A DNA stretch of 64,000 nt, taken from contig LR134353.1 in assembly GCA_900637135.1 (NCBI GenBank), positions 2,914,001 to 2,978,000 of the forward strand, read 5' to 3'. The notes below the pieces were generated by a model. It searched no databases, had not been told where the DNA came from, and saw only the letters and a program-made list of their open reading frames with translations. The position numbers and the translations under genes were made by a program. How positions within the stretch are numbered: position 1 is the stretch's first letter; every line of letters starts with the position of its first letter. The DNA comes from Mycolicibacterium flavescens. GTDB taxonomy: Bacteria > Actinomycetota > Actinomycetes > Mycobacteriales > Mycobacteriaceae. Shown piece by piece: positions 9,749 through 18,192 of this stretch.

Positions 9749-11100
9749 CGCGCCAGTTCGGCGAGGTAGTCGGGCCAGTCGAGGGAATCGACCGGGTTGG
9801 CGCGCTCGATACCGGGCGTGTCGATCGGGAACGTGCGGGCCTGGCCCGGTCCGCTCGTCCTGGTCTCGAACCGGACCGTCATCACGCCGTGCCCGGCGCC
9901 CTGGATCCAACCATGCCCGAATTCGGGATGGGTGACGTCGTCGCCGATGCGCCAGGCGGGTGCGGTCGCGGCGAGGTCCGAGACGGTGGGTGGCACCCCG
10001 GTGTGCGTGACGTCGTCGTCGGAGGCCATCAGCTCCAAATCCGGGAACAACGACTCCTGGCGAACGTCCGTGAGCCCCGAAAAGCCAACACCCAGTAGGC
10101 GAATCGGCCCGACGTCGACAGGGTCGAGCAACAGCCGGCGCGCGGTGGCGATCAACGTGGCCGCATCGGTGGTGGCGTACGGCAGGGTCGCCGAGCGGGT
10201 GAGCGTGCTCATATCGGACTTCTTCAGCTTCACGGTGACCGTGCGCGCGCCCCGGCCGTCCTTTTCCAGGCGCCGGTGGGCATGCTCACCGATCGGGCCC
10301 ATCGCTTCACGAAGCTGATCGAGGGTGGTCAGGTCTTCGGGAAACGTGGACTCCGCGCTGATCTGCTTGGCGGGCGCGTTCTCGGCGACCGGCCGGTCGT
10401 CGATGCCGCGGGCGAGCCGGTGCAGCGCCGGGCCCACGGTGCCGCCGAGGATATCTGCGGCCTCGGCCTCGCTGAGCGCGGCGAACGCGCCGATGGTCTC
10501 GATGCCGAGCCGATGCAGCTTCTCCCCGGCGACGGGTCCGATCCCCCACAACCGCCGCACCGGCAGACCGTCGAGCAGCGCACGCTCCTCATCGCGGCGG
10601 ACCACGCGCATACCGTCGGGTTTGGCCAACCCGGATGCGATCTTGGCGAGTTGCTTCCCCGAGCCCGCCCCGATGGACGCGACGAGCCCGGTCACCTCGA
10701 GCACCCGCGCGCGCAGGGTCCGGCAGAAGTCCTCGACCTCATCCGCCGACGCGCCCGCGAGCTCGGCGGGCTCACCGAAAGCCTCGTCGTACGAGAGCTG
10801 TTCGAGAACGGGCACCGTTGCGCGCACGGTCTCGAACACCCGGCGGCTGGCCACGCCGTAGACGACGCCGCGCGGCGGGAGGACGACCGCAGTGGCGCCG
10901 ACCAGCCTGCGCGCCTGGTGCATCGGCATCGCCGACTTGGCGCCGTACACCCGGGACTCGTAGCTCGCCCCGGCGACCACACCGCGCCCACCGAGCCCGC
11001 CGACCAGCACCGGACGCCCCCGCAGGGTGGGACGGGTCAGCTGCTCGACGGACGCGAAGAACGCGTCCATGTCGAGGTGCAGAACCCAGCGAGCGTCCAT
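9730..11100 (-). CDS. dinB: DNA polymerase IV (DinB/DinX, Y-family) with an extra C-terminal domain
   Basis: The 456-residue protein has the Y-family palm with [16 protein letters not shown] at the N-terminus and [14 protein letters not shown] carrying the second acidic pair. The helix-hairpin-helix thumb reads [17 protein letters not shown], and the little-finger domain ends near residue 345. QESLF at about 348-352 matches the beta-clamp-binding motif. After it comes a module at about 383-425 ([20 protein letters not shown], then VMTVRFETR) resembling the Tudor-like tail of UvrD/PcrA helicases. Translesion synthesis is the expected role. ATG 11100 was chosen to start directly at [12 protein letters not shown]; an in-frame start 14 residues upstream lacks support. 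Confidence 0.92.
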   Translation of the reverse strand: MDARWVLHLDMDAFFASVEQLTRPTLRGRPVLVGGLGGRGVVAGASYESRVYGAKSAMPMHQARRLVGATAVVLPPRGVVYGVASRRVFETVRATVPVLEQLSYDEAFGEPAELAGASADEVEDFCRTLRARVLEVTGLVASIGAGSGKQLAKIASGLAKPDGMRVVRRDEERALLDGLPVRRLWGIGPVAGEKLHRLGIETIGAFAALSEAEAADILGGTVGPALHRLARGIDDRPVAENAPAKQISAESTFPEDLTTLDQLREAMGPIGEHAHRRLEKDGRGARTVTVKLKKSDMSTLTRSATLPYATTDAATLIATARRLLLDPVDVGPIRLLGVGFSGLTDVRQESLFPDLELMASDDDVTHTGVPPTVSDLAATAPAWRIGDDVTHPEFGHGWIQGAGHGVMTVRFETRTSGPGQARTFPIDTPGIERANPVDSLDWPDYLAELARYQSTP

Positions 11101-11120
11101 TGCTGCAGATGCTAAGGCGC

Positions 11121-11126
11121 TAGCCT
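11121..11126 (+). promoter_or_regulatory. Putative -10 element (TAGCCT) for the S4-domain gene
   Basis: TAGCCT fits TAnnnT and ends exactly 7 nt before the ATG at 11134, consistent with a leaderless transcript. It lies in the 33-bp divergent gap with dinB. Confidence 0.4.
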
Positions 11127-11133
11127 GACGCGC

Positions 11134-11367
11134 ATGGCACACCCAGGCGACGAACCCTTCGATGTCGTCATCTCAGATGACTCGATTCGGTTGGGTCAGT
11201 TCCTCAAACTGGCCGGACTCATCGACTCGGGCGCCGATGCGAAGTCGGTGATCGCCGACGGGCTGGTCACCGTCAACGGCGAAGTCGAGCACCGACGCGG
11301 CAGGCAGCTGCGCCCCGCCGATGTCGTGGTGTTCGCCGGCCGCGGCGCCCGGGTCGCCGATCGTTAG
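11134..11367 (+). CDS. S4-domain RNA-binding protein (YaaA/YbcJ type)
   Basis: This 77-residue protein is essentially a single S4 domain: [20 protein letters not shown], then [20 protein letters not shown], then LRPADVVVF. The fold binds structured RNA, and stand-alone members are linked to ribosome biogenesis or RNA quality control. No catalytic domain is attached. The ATG at 11134 follows a TAGCCT -10-like element by 7 nt, suggesting leaderless translation. It is divergent from dinB and convergent with ileS. Confidence 0.85.
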   Translation: MAHPGDEPFDVVISDDSIRLGQFLKLAGLIDSGADAKSVIADGLVTVNGEVEHRRGRQLRPADVVVFAGRGARVADR

Positions 11368-11381
11368 CGGTCGGGCGTTGC

Positions 11382-11438
11382 CGAGTGTGGGGTTGCGTCA
11401 CGGTGATTCGCGAAATGCGTTCATCGATCCCACACTCG
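11382..11438. repeat. Perfect 10-bp inverted repeat between convergent S4 gene and ileS
   Basis: CGAGTGTGGG (11382-11391) and CCCACACTCG (11429-11438) form a perfect 10-bp stem around a 37-nt loop, placed between the S4-gene stop (11367) and the ileS stop (11455). It could serve as a bidirectional terminator without a U-tract or be one copy of a dispersed intergenic palindrome. Whether it recurs elsewhere in the genome cannot be seen here. Confidence 0.5.
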
Positions 11439-11454
11439 CGGGCGGGTGCGATCG

Positions 11455-14400
11455 CTAGATGGTTATTTTCCTGAGCCTGAACGGGAACCCGCCACCGACA
11501 GTCCCCGTCTTCCATTCGCCATCCTCGAAATTCAGGGCACCGCCTACCATGTCGAGGCTCGAATCGTCGCGTGCACCAAGCTCCAGGTTCGGGTCGGGCC
11601 TGATCGTGAAGCTGGGCGCCAACAACTCGTTGGCGATGAGATCGGCCAGCTCGTCGCGCCAACCGGCGGGGAACTCTCGGATGGTCAACTCCAGTTCGAT
11701 TCGGTCGCCGATGTCGAGACCGAAGCGCCGCCGGGCTTCCTGGAACTCGCGCACCATGTCGCGGGCCCACCCCTCGGCCTCGAGTTCCTCGGTGACCGTG
11801 CCGTCGAGCACTACCAACCCGGCCCCGTCGGACAGCGCCGCGGTGTACTCCGGATCGGCGGCGACCAGCCGCGAGCTGTACTCGTCGGGCTGCAACACCG
11901 CCGGCCCGGCGGTCAGCGTGCCGTCGGCGTTGACCACGGCTTCTCCCGCCTTGACGGCTTTGATGGCCGCCTGAACGTCCTTGCCCAGGCGCGGCCCGGC
12001 AACCCGGGCGTTCACGGTCAGTTCGATGCGGCCGTAGGTGTCGATGTCGTCGGTGAGCTCGACGGCCTTGACGTTGAGCTCGTCGGCGATCAGGTCGGCG
12101 AACGGCTCGAGCCGCTGCGGGTTGTCCACGGCGACAGTGAGTTTCGGCAGCGGTAGTCGCACCCGCAGCTTCTTGGCCTTGCGCAGCGACGACGCCGCCG
12201 ATGCCACCTCGCGCACCAGGTCCATCGTCTCGACCAACTCGGGGTCGGTGGGCAGCAGGTTCTCCTCGGGCCAGTCGGTCAGGTGCACCGACCGCTCACC
12301 GGTCAGGTCGCGCCAGATGCGCTCGGTGATCAACGGCAGCAACGGGGCGGCAAGCCGGGCGGTCACCTCCAGCACGGTGTGCAGGGTGTCGATCGCGTCG
12401 GCATCCTCCTCCCAGAACCGCGAACGAGACCGTCGTACATACCAATTCGTCAGCGCCTCGGTGAACTGCCGCAGCTCGTCACATGCCCCGGAGATGTCAC
12501 AGACATCCAGCGACGCGGTGAGGTCGTCGCGCAGCACGGCGAGCTTGGCCAGGATGTAGCGGTCGAGCACGTGCTTGGAGTCGGTGCTCCACGAGCCCTT
12601 CTTCGGTGCGTACAACGCGAGGAAGGTGTAGGCGTTCCACAGCGGCAGCAGAACCTGCCGGACGCCTTCGCGGATGCCCTGTTCGGTGACGATCAGGTTG
12701 CCGCCGCGTAGGATCGGCGAGGCCATCAGGAACCACCGCATGGCATCGGAGCCGTCGCGGTCGAACACCTCCGTCACATCCGGATAGTTGCGCAGCGACT
12801 TGCTCATCTTCTGGCCGTCGTTGCCGAGCACGATCCCGTGCGCCACACAGGTTTTGAATGCCGGCTTGTCGAACAGCGCGGTGGCCAGGATGTGCAGCGT
12901 GTAGAACCACCCCCGGGTCTGCCCGATGTACTCGACGATGAAGTCGCCCGGGAAGTGCGAGTCGAACCAGTCCTGGTTCTCGAACGGGTAATGCACCTGC
13001 GCATACGGCATGGAGCCCGAGTCGAACCAGACGTCGAAGACGTCCTCGATGCGCCGCATCGTCGAGCGGCCCGTCGGGTCGTCGGGATTGGGCCGGGTGA
13101 GCTCGTCGATGTAGGGCCGGTGCAGATCGGTGGGCCGCACCCCGAAGTCACGTTCGAGCTCGTCGAGGCTGCCGTAGACGTCGATGCGCGGATACGCCGG
13201 ATCGTCGGACTTCCACACCGGGATCGGGGTGCCCCAGTAGCGATTTCGCGAGATCGACCAGTCGCGGGCACCGGCCAGCCACTTGCCGAACTGCCCGTCC
13301 TTGACATGTTCGGGATACCAGGTGATCTCCTGGTTGAGCTCCACCATGCGGTCGCGGAATTCGGTGACCTTGATGAACCAGGACGACACCGCCCGGTAGA
13401 TCAGGGGATTGCGGCACCGCCAGCAGTGTGGATAGGAGTGCTCGTAGGTCTCGTGACGCAACAGCACCGCACCGTGCGCAGCCGCGGGCCCGCTCTGGTT
13501 CTTCAGGTCGCGGATGATCTGCGGGTTGGCGTCGAAGACGTGCTGTCCGGCGTAGTCGGGGACGGTGGTGTCGAACCGCCCCTTGGAATCGACCGGTGTG
13601 ACGGTCTCGATGCCCGCGGCCTGCGCGGTGAGCATGTCGTCTTCGCCGTAAGCGGGCGACATGTGCACGATGCCGGTGCCGTCCTCGGTACTGACGAAGT
13701 CCGCGGGCAGCACGCGGAACGAGCGGGGCGCATCGGCGAAGTACGCAAACGGCGGCAGGTACCGGGTCTCGAGCAGCTCGCGACCCGAGTACGTGCCGAG
13801 GACCTCCGGCTCTTCGCCCAATTCGCGCGCATAGGCGCCGACCCGCGCCTCGGCCAACACGAAACGCCGCGCGTCGGGCCCCTGCACCTGCACGTAGGTG
13901 ACGTCGGGGTGCACCGCGACCGCCTGGTTGGACGGCAGCGTCCACGGCGTCGTGGTCCAGACCAGCAGGTAGGCGCCGGCCAGATCCCCTTCGGCGATCC
14001 GGAAACCCACGGTGATCGCGGGGTCCTGGCGACTCTGGTAGACGTCGTCGTCCATGCGCAGTTCATGGCTGGACAACGGTGTCTCGTCGTTCCAGCAGTA
14101 CGGCAGCACACGGTTGCCCTCATAGGCAAGGTCCTTGTCCCACAACTGCTTGAAGGCCCAGATCACCGACTCCATGAACTCGGGTTCGAGGGTCTTGTAG
14201 TCGTTGTCGAAGTCCACCCAGCGGGCCTGCCGTGTGACGTAGGCCCGCCATTCGTTGGTGTACTTGAGCACCGAGGCTCGGCAGGCGTCGTTGAACTTCT
14301 CGATGCCCATCTCTTCGATCTGCGCCTTGTCGGTGATGCCGAGTTGGCGCTGCACCTCGAGTTCGGCGGGCAGGCCGTGGGTGTCCCAGCCGAAGCGACG

Positions 14401-14649
14401 CTCCACCTTAAAGCCGCGCATGGTGCGGTACCGCGGCACGATGTCCTTGACGTACCCGGTGAGCAGGTGCCCGTAGTGCGGCAACCCGTTGGCGAACGGC
14501 GGGCCGTCGTAGAAGACGTACTCGGGGGCGTCGTCGCGGCGGGCGATGCTGGCGCGGAAGGTGTCGTCGCGGTCCCAGTACTCGAGGACCTCGGTCTCCA
14601 GCGCGGGGAATTTCGGCGCCCCAGCGGCCGGCTTCGGGTAGGCGGTCAT
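11455..14649 (-). CDS. ileS: Isoleucyl-tRNA synthetase (eukaryotic-like IleS2 type)
   Basis: The 1064-residue class Ia synthetase charges tRNA-Ile. The HIGH-type motif is [12 protein letters not shown] (His58-His61) and the KMSKS loop is [14 protein letters not shown] at about residue 620. Between them lie the CP1 editing domain ([32 protein letters not shown]) and [11 protein letters not shown]. Length and motif flavour match the eukaryote-like, mupirocin-tolerant form usual in mycobacteria. ATG 14649 follows AGGAG with a short 2-nt gap; that Shine-Dalgarno is part of the T-box leader's sequestrator helix, so synthesis should be controlled translationally by uncharged tRNA-Ile. Confidence 0.97.
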   Translation of the reverse strand: MTAYPKPAAGAPKFPALETEVLEYWDRDDTFRASIARRDDAPEYVFYDGPPFANGLPHYGHLLTGYVKDIVPRYRTMRGFKVERRFGWDTHGLPAELEVQRQLGITDKAQIEEMGIEKFNDACRASVLKYTNEWRAYVTRQARWVDFDNDYKTLEPEFMESVIWAFKQLWDKDLAYEGNRVLPYCWNDETPLSSHELRMDDDVYQSRQDPAITVGFRIAEGDLAGAYLLVWTTTPWTLPSNQAVAVHPDVTYVQVQGPDARRFVLAEARVGAYARELGEEPEVLGTYSGRELLETRYLPPFAYFADAPRSFRVLPADFVSTEDGTGIVHMSPAYGEDDMLTAQAAGIETVTPVDSKGRFDTTVPDYAGQHVFDANPQIIRDLKNQSGPAAAHGAVLLRHETYEHSYPHCWRCRNPLIYRAVSSWFIKVTEFRDRMVELNQEITWYPEHVKDGQFGKWLAGARDWSISRNRYWGTPIPVWKSDDPAYPRIDVYGSLDELERDFGVRPTDLHRPYIDELTRPNPDDPTGRSTMRRIEDVFDVWFDSGSMPYAQVHYPFENQDWFDSHFPGDFIVEYIGQTRGWFYTLHILATALFDKPAFKTCVAHGIVLGNDGQKMSKSLRNYPDVTEVFDRDGSDAMRWFLMASPILRGGNLIVTEQGIREGVRQVLLPLWNAYTFLALYAPKKGSWSTDSKHVLDRYILAKLAVLRDDLTASLDVCDISGACDELRQFTEALTNWYVRRSRSRFWEEDADAIDTLHTVLEVTARLAAPLLPLITERIWRDLTGERSVHLTDWPEENLLPTDPELVETMDLVREVASAASSLRKAKKLRVRLPLPKLTVAVDNPQRLEPFADLIADELNVKAVELTDDIDTYGRIELTVNARVAGPRLGKDVQAAIKAVKAGEAVVNADGTLTAGPAVLQPDEYSSRLVAADPEYTAALSDGAGLVVLDGTVTEELEAEGWARDMVREFQEARRRFGLDIGDRIELELTIREFPAGWRDELADLIANELLAPSFTIRPDPNLELGARDDSSLDMVGGALNFEDGEWKTGTVGGGFPFRLRKITI

Positions 14650-14925
14650 AGCTCCTGTGCCTCGTTCGGCTTCCGGTTCGAAGCCTCACATGTTCGTCAA
14701 GGCACGGGGACGACGTCGCGCCGGTGCGCGAGCGCCGCGGTACCACCCCGCTTGCGCACACTAAGGGGTGCGCGCCGCTCAGTTAGGGCGTTGACGGGCC
14801 CACCCGTTCGGTTCTACTGGGCTCGGAACGCCCCAGAGGTGGTGACGCCGAACTGTTCTTCCGAAGGCTCCCCGGTGATGGCCGGATCCAAGCCGATGGC
14901 GTCGATCTTACCGCCGAACGGCGTG
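14650..14925 (-). promoter_or_regulatory. T-box riboswitch leader of ileS (translational, Ile AUC specifier)
   Basis: The minus-strand leader contains the T-box core GGGGTGGTACCGCGG (14749-14735), whose UGGU would pair with the ACCA 3' end of tRNA-Ile. The stem I region GGCCATCACCGGGGAGC supplies the AUC specifier codon at 14879-14877. It is followed by CTTCGGAAGAACAG, as in known actinobacterial ileS T-boxes. Downstream, GTGCC (14705-14701) can pair with GGCAC next to AGGAG (14656-14652), giving a helix that masks the Shine-Dalgarno, and GGCTTC/GAAGCC forms an internal hairpin (14668-14685). No U-run terminator is present, so control is at translation initiation. The motif and specifier are visible; boundaries are approximate. 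Confidence 0.92.
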
Positions 14926-14928
14926 TGC

Positions 14929-15573
14929 TCAGTTCGGGGGCAACGCGTCCGACGTGATCTCGACGAGCGCGAGCGGGAACTGTTCGGACAGCTCCTCGAC
15001 CGTGTACTGCTCGAAGCGGCTGGTGTCATACCACCAGTCGATACGCACATCGCCACCGGCGCGGTAGACACGCACCTCCAGTGCGTGGCCGAGGCCAGGC
15101 GGCGTCTCCTGCACCGGCACGGTGTCCGACGGCGATTCGCCGATGTAGTTGAAGTACACCTCCGGCGAAGCGGCCACCTCGCGCTCCGAAGCGGCGGCCA
15201 GGATCTGGTGCACGGAGGCCAGCACCTCGGTGGCGCTCGCGTGCTGCCCCGCCACACACACCAGGGGTACCGCGTCGAGCAGAGAACCGCGCTCGCTCGC
15301 GATGTCGACTCGGACCAGGCCTTCACCGAGTGTGCGGGCGATGGTTCTGCTCAACGCGGCGACCAGGATCTCGTCGGCCGGCAGACCGAGCCATTCGGTG
15401 GCCCCGTCGAGTTCGGCCGTCAGCTCGTCGCTTGCGGGGGTCGAAACTTTGACCATGCTGGCGGAGGCACCGGCGTCCGCAGCGTCGTAGTCCGTGACGC
15501 GGACCGTTGCCGTAGCAAACTCACCGAGCGGGCGCAGAACCTCTGTGGGCGAAGCCAGGTAGGGAGCAACCAT
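14929..15573 (-). CDS. Orphan NRPS condensation-domain-like protein (214 aa)
   Basis: The 214-residue protein resembles the C-terminal half of an NRPS condensation/epimerisation domain. An acidic helix and ATEWLGLPADEILVAALSRT precede VRVDIASERGSLLDAVPLV. Then VYFNYIGESPSD matches the FNYLG motif typical of these domains, followed by ALEVRVYRAGGDVRIDWWYD, where condensation domains have the Y-S/D strand. The catalytic HHxxxDG motif is absent, so it is probably non-catalytic or acts with a partner. It stands alone with no adenylation or carrier domain. It is read in the same direction as ileS, with its stop just before the T-box, and is divergent from an HTH gene across 136 bp rich in inverted repeats. 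Confidence 0.6.
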   Translation of the reverse strand: MVAPYLASPTEVLRPLGEFATATVRVTDYDAADAGASASMVKVSTPASDELTAELDGATEWLGLPADEILVAALSRTIARTLGEGLVRVDIASERGSLLDAVPLVCVAGQHASATEVLASVHQILAAASEREVAASPEVYFNYIGESPSDTVPVQETPPGLGHALEVRVYRAGGDVRIDWWYDTSRFEQYTVEELSEQFPLALVEITSDALPPN

Positions 15574-15590
15574 GCGACCAAAGATAGCTC

Positions 15591-15620
15591 AGGTGTCCCA
15601 AAAATGGGAGACACCTCCCA
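15591..15620. promoter_or_regulatory. Overlapping inverted repeats upstream of the condensation-like gene
   Basis: Two interleaved palindromes lie 18-47 bp upstream of ATG 15573. AGGTGTC (15591-15597) pairs with GACACCT (15610-15616), and TGGGAG (15605-15610) pairs with CTCCCA (15615-15620). Placement in a short divergent region with a DNA-binding protein suggests operator sites; a role as an RNA hairpin is the alternative. Confidence 0.45.
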
Positions 15621-15646
15621 AAACTGTGACGCCAGTGTCAATATAG

Positions 15647-15665
15647 GCAAACTCCTCCAGTTTGC
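15647..15665. promoter_or_regulatory. Perfect 7-bp inverted repeat upstream of the HTH gene
   Basis: GCAAACT (15647-15653) and AGTTTGC (15659-15665) are perfect inverted repeats with a 5-bp spacer, ending 32 bp before the -10-like TAGAGT (15698-15703) of the HTH gene. The position fits autoregulation by that gene's product. Confidence 0.45.
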
Positions 15666-15697
15666 GGACCGCACTGCCCAAACGCGGGACGTTGGTT

Positions 15698-15703
15698 TAG
15701 AGT
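15698..15703 (+). promoter_or_regulatory. Putative -10 element (TAGAGT) of the HTH gene
   Basis: TAGAGT fits TAnnnT and ends 6 nt before the GTG at 15710, which supports that start and a leaderless transcript. Confidence 0.4.
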
Positions 15704-15709
15704 GGACAA

Positions 15710-16081
15710 GTGCCTCGGACAGACGAGAACGGCAGACAACTCAAAGCGCTGCTCGACTACCTGCTCGACGGTGACATCGAGGCCAAGGACATCTACGACG
15801 CACTGGGCACATCCAGCAGCACGTACTACCGCCGAATCAAAGAGCCGGACTATCCAGACGCCGAGGAGCTGCGGCGGGTGGCGGACCGGTTCGGTCTGAA
15901 CTATCCCGACCTGCAGATCAGATTCGGCTTGATGACCAGGCAAGAAGTGCTGAGTTACGTCGAATATCTCGAACGCACAGGCGGTTCCGGCCAGACGGCC
16001 GTGCGGGAGACGACCAAGTCGCGAACCCGCATTCCTCGACTCTCCGAGCTGCGACCGCGGAGTGACGCCCCGCCCCTTTAG
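15710..16081 (+). CDS. HTH (phage-repressor-like) transcriptional regulator, 123 aa
   Basis: Residues 6-70 form a helix-turn-helix: LKALLDYLLDGDIEAKDIYD, ALGTSSSTYYRRIKEPDYPD, then AEELRRVADRFGLNYPDLQI. This resembles mycobacterial proteins annotated as immunity-repressor-like regulators. The C-terminal third is basic and probably disordered (TTKSRTRIPRLSELRPRS). GTG 15710 was chosen because a TAGAGT -10-like element ends 6 nt before it. The next gene, a membrane protein 44 bp downstream, is in the same direction, and the condensation-like gene is divergent. It probably controls one or both through the palindromes at 15591-15665, but this is inference. Confidence 0.7.
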   Translation: MPRTDENGRQLKALLDYLLDGDIEAKDIYDALGTSSSTYYRRIKEPDYPDAEELRRVADRFGLNYPDLQIRFGLMTRQEVLSYVEYLERTGGSGQTAVRETTKSRTRIPRLSELRPRSDAPPL

Positions 16082-16125
16082 CCGTACACTTTGCTGAGTA
16101 CTACGGCAGCTCCGAAGGCAACCCT

Positions 16126-16863
16126 ATGGCTTTGGCGACACTGATCGCGATCACGCTTTGCTGTATCGCGTGGAGCCTGTGGATTCGCCGGGTCACCTGG
16201 TCCTCCCGTTGGGAGGTGGCCGCCACCCTCAACATCGCCCTGCAGGGCATGGCGGTGTTGTTGATGTCCCCGTGGGCCTCGGAAACGCTGGGGGTCGCGC
16301 TGCACGCGCTGACCGGCAAATGGAACCTCGAAGACTTCATCGGCCACGACTGCTACATCGTCGCCGCGTCGGCCGTCGTCTACAACGCCCTCGGTCGCCT
16401 GCAGGACGACCACCTGCTGCAGAGGTCGTTCAAGCAGTACGTCGAAATCCCGGCCACGCTGTGCATCCCGTTGCTGCTGGTCACCTTCTCCCTCGGCAAC
16501 GGCGCGCGCATCTTCAAGCCGGACTTCTTCCAGGTGCCCACCGACTTCTGGCTGAACACCTACTGGCTGATCCTGTGCGGCATCCTGATCTACCTGCTGG
16601 GGTACGGCAGCCGGGCCCTGCTGGTGCTGCGCAGGGATCCGCGGTCGCGCAAGATCGCCAACGTCTATCTGATCTCGTCCGCCGCGGGCATCGCCGCGTG
16701 CATCGTGCGCCTGCTGACGGCCTACATCCCCGCGCTGCAGCAGCACGACGGCGGCGCGACCCTGGTGTGGGTCTTCGCCTGTATGTGCGGTGCCGGCTTC
16801 GCGCTGACCTCGGCGGAGTCCTGGCGGCAGAAGACGAAGTGGTTCAGCAGCGCTTCTCAGTGA
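16126..16863 (+). CDS. Multi-pass membrane protein (about 7 TM) linked to the HTH regulator
   Basis: The 245-residue protein has hydrophobic segments at about residues 2-20, 31-50, 73-92, 107-124, 143-165, 183-204 and 214-232. A conserved-looking motif is ALGRLQDDHLLQRSFKQYVE between helices. The overall layout recalls the N-terminal membrane domain of the actinobacterial MAB_1171c-type putative transporters, which also sit beside XRE or ImmA/IrrE-like regulators; this is a resemblance by eye only. It follows the HTH gene by 44 bp and ends 7 bp before the convergent lipL. Substrate or ligand unknown. Confidence 0.6.
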   Translation: MALATLIAITLCCIAWSLWIRRVTWSSRWEVAATLNIALQGMAVLLMSPWASETLGVALHALTGKWNLEDFIGHDCYIVAASAVVYNALGRLQDDHLLQRSFKQYVEIPATLCIPLLLVTFSLGNGARIFKPDFFQVPTDFWLNTYWLILCGILIYLLGYGSRALLVLRRDPRSRKIANVYLISSAAGIAACIVRLLTAYIPALQQHDGGATLVWVFACMCGAGFALTSAESWRQKTKWFSSASQ

Positions 16864-16870
16864 TTGCGCG

Positions 16871-18145
16871 TTACCCGGCAACCTCGCGCGACACGCTGTA
16901 TAACGGCGCACCCAGATCGGGCACCGTCTGATAGCCACGCCTGCGCGCCCGCGCCGCGTCGCGCCGGATCAACACGCCCAGTCCGGCGAACGTCGCCTGG
17001 TCGAGCACCATCCGCGTGAGCAGTCGGTTGTGCACGAAGCCGAACGCCAGTCCGGTACTCGGATCGGCCCACCCGACCGAGCCGGCCAGCCCGGCATGAC
17101 CAAACCCGGCCATCACCCCCGGGGGCACCGGGAGCGAGTGGTAACCCAGGTTGAAGCTCAACGGTACGAAGATGTTGCGGTCAGGCCAGTAGCTCGCCCG
17201 GCCGGTCAGCGCCGCGACCCGCTCCTCGGACAGGAACTGTTTGCCCTCGATGCGGCCACCGTTGGCGATCGCGCCGTACATCTTGGCCAGGCTCCTGGCG
17301 GTGGCCACACCGTTGGCGGCCGGGATCTCGGCGTCCAGGAACGGCGTGTCGCCCTGGACCACCGACTTCATGCCGGGGAAGTACATCGAACCGAACATCC
17401 CCGACACCCCGAGCGCCGCGACGCGCGGGGCGACGAAGTTGAAGACCGGGTTGGCGAGGGCGCCCTGCGGGGCGAGGATCTGCGCGGCGCGGGTCGGCGC
17501 GCCGGCAGGCGGGCGCCCCAGGTGCAACCCGTCGGTGTCCAGCGGCTCGGCCAGCTCCTCGCGGATCAGATCGCGCATGCCCTTGCCGGTGACGGCGCGG
17601 CCCAGGCCGGACATCAGCCAGCCGTAGGTCAGCGCGTGATAGGCCTGATGGCCGAACAGCAGCTTGTTGACCGGCGCGGCCGCCACCCGCTCTTCCATCA
17701 CCCGATGGTCGAGCAGCTGGGCCTTGGTGCACCCGTTGAGGTGCGACAGCCCGGCCCGGTGCTGCATCAGCTCGCGCACCGTGATCGCGGCCTTGCCCTT
17801 GACGCCGAACTCGGGCCAGTACTCGGCCACCGGGGTGTCGTAGTCGATCAGGCCGCGGTCGGCGAGTCGGTGGATGACAGTGGACGCCATGCCCTTGGTG
17901 ACCGAGAAGACCATCGCACCGGTGTCAGCGTTCCAGTACTGCGTGCCGCGGCGGTCCGAGTAACCGGTCCACACGTCGACGACGGGCTCACCGTGCAAGT
18001 AGATCGACAGGGCGCCGCCGCCGTAGCGACGACCAGGGAACAGTCGCGAGAAAGCACGCAGGGTGCAGGCGAAATTGGAATCGGCAGCGCCCTGGACACC
18101 GTGCGGAAGCGCGACGCTGCGCTCCCGTTTGTTGACACCCGTCAC
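16871..18145 (-). CDS. lipL: Beta-lactamase-fold serine esterase LipL (Rv1497-like)
   Basis: The 424-residue protein belongs to the class C beta-lactamase/EstB esterase family. The nucleophile motif S81-V-T-K84 (VFSVTKGMAS) and the Tyr motif Y174-G-W (ALTYGWLMSG) are present. A Gly-rich GFGHAGLAGSVGWADP near the C-terminus takes the place of the KTG box. Family members hydrolyse short-chain esters or lipids. There is no signal peptide, so it is cytosolic or peripherally attached. GTG 18145 lies directly after an AT-rich promoter-like stretch. It follows meaB in the same direction, the order seen for Rv1496-Rv1497. Confidence 0.88.
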   Translation of the reverse strand: MTGVNKRERSVALPHGVQGAADSNFACTLRAFSRLFPGRRYGGGALSIYLHGEPVVDVWTGYSDRRGTQYWNADTGAMVFSVTKGMASTVIHRLADRGLIDYDTPVAEYWPEFGVKGKAAITVRELMQHRAGLSHLNGCTKAQLLDHRVMEERVAAAPVNKLLFGHQAYHALTYGWLMSGLGRAVTGKGMRDLIREELAEPLDTDGLHLGRPPAGAPTRAAQILAPQGALANPVFNFVAPRVAALGVSGMFGSMYFPGMKSVVQGDTPFLDAEIPAANGVATARSLAKMYGAIANGGRIEGKQFLSEERVAALTGRASYWPDRNIFVPLSFNLGYHSLPVPPGVMAGFGHAGLAGSVGWADPSTGLAFGFVHNRLLTRMVLDQATFAGLGVLIRRDAARARRRGYQTVPDLGAPLYSVSREVAG

Positions 18146-18192
18146 AATTTATTTAATTTACTCGCAGCCCCGGCAAATAAACCTACCGTTAC
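18146..18192 (-). promoter_or_regulatory. AT-rich spacer between meaB and lipL (probable lipL promoter)
   Basis: In GC-rich surroundings this spacer contains ATTTATTTAATTTA (from 18147) directly before the lipL GTG. CAAATA (from 18174) and TATTTG (ending 18199, inside the meaB 3' end) are inverted repeats. On the minus strand several TAAATT/TAAATA hexamers could act as -10 boxes. Exact promoter positions cannot be fixed by eye. Confidence 0.35.

Noticed and set aside
12838..15774. A 978-codon plus-strand frame antisense to ileS and running through the T-box and the condensation-like gene
   Set aside because: It is a shadow of ileS codon bias; it spans a conserved riboswitch and shows no recognisable domain.
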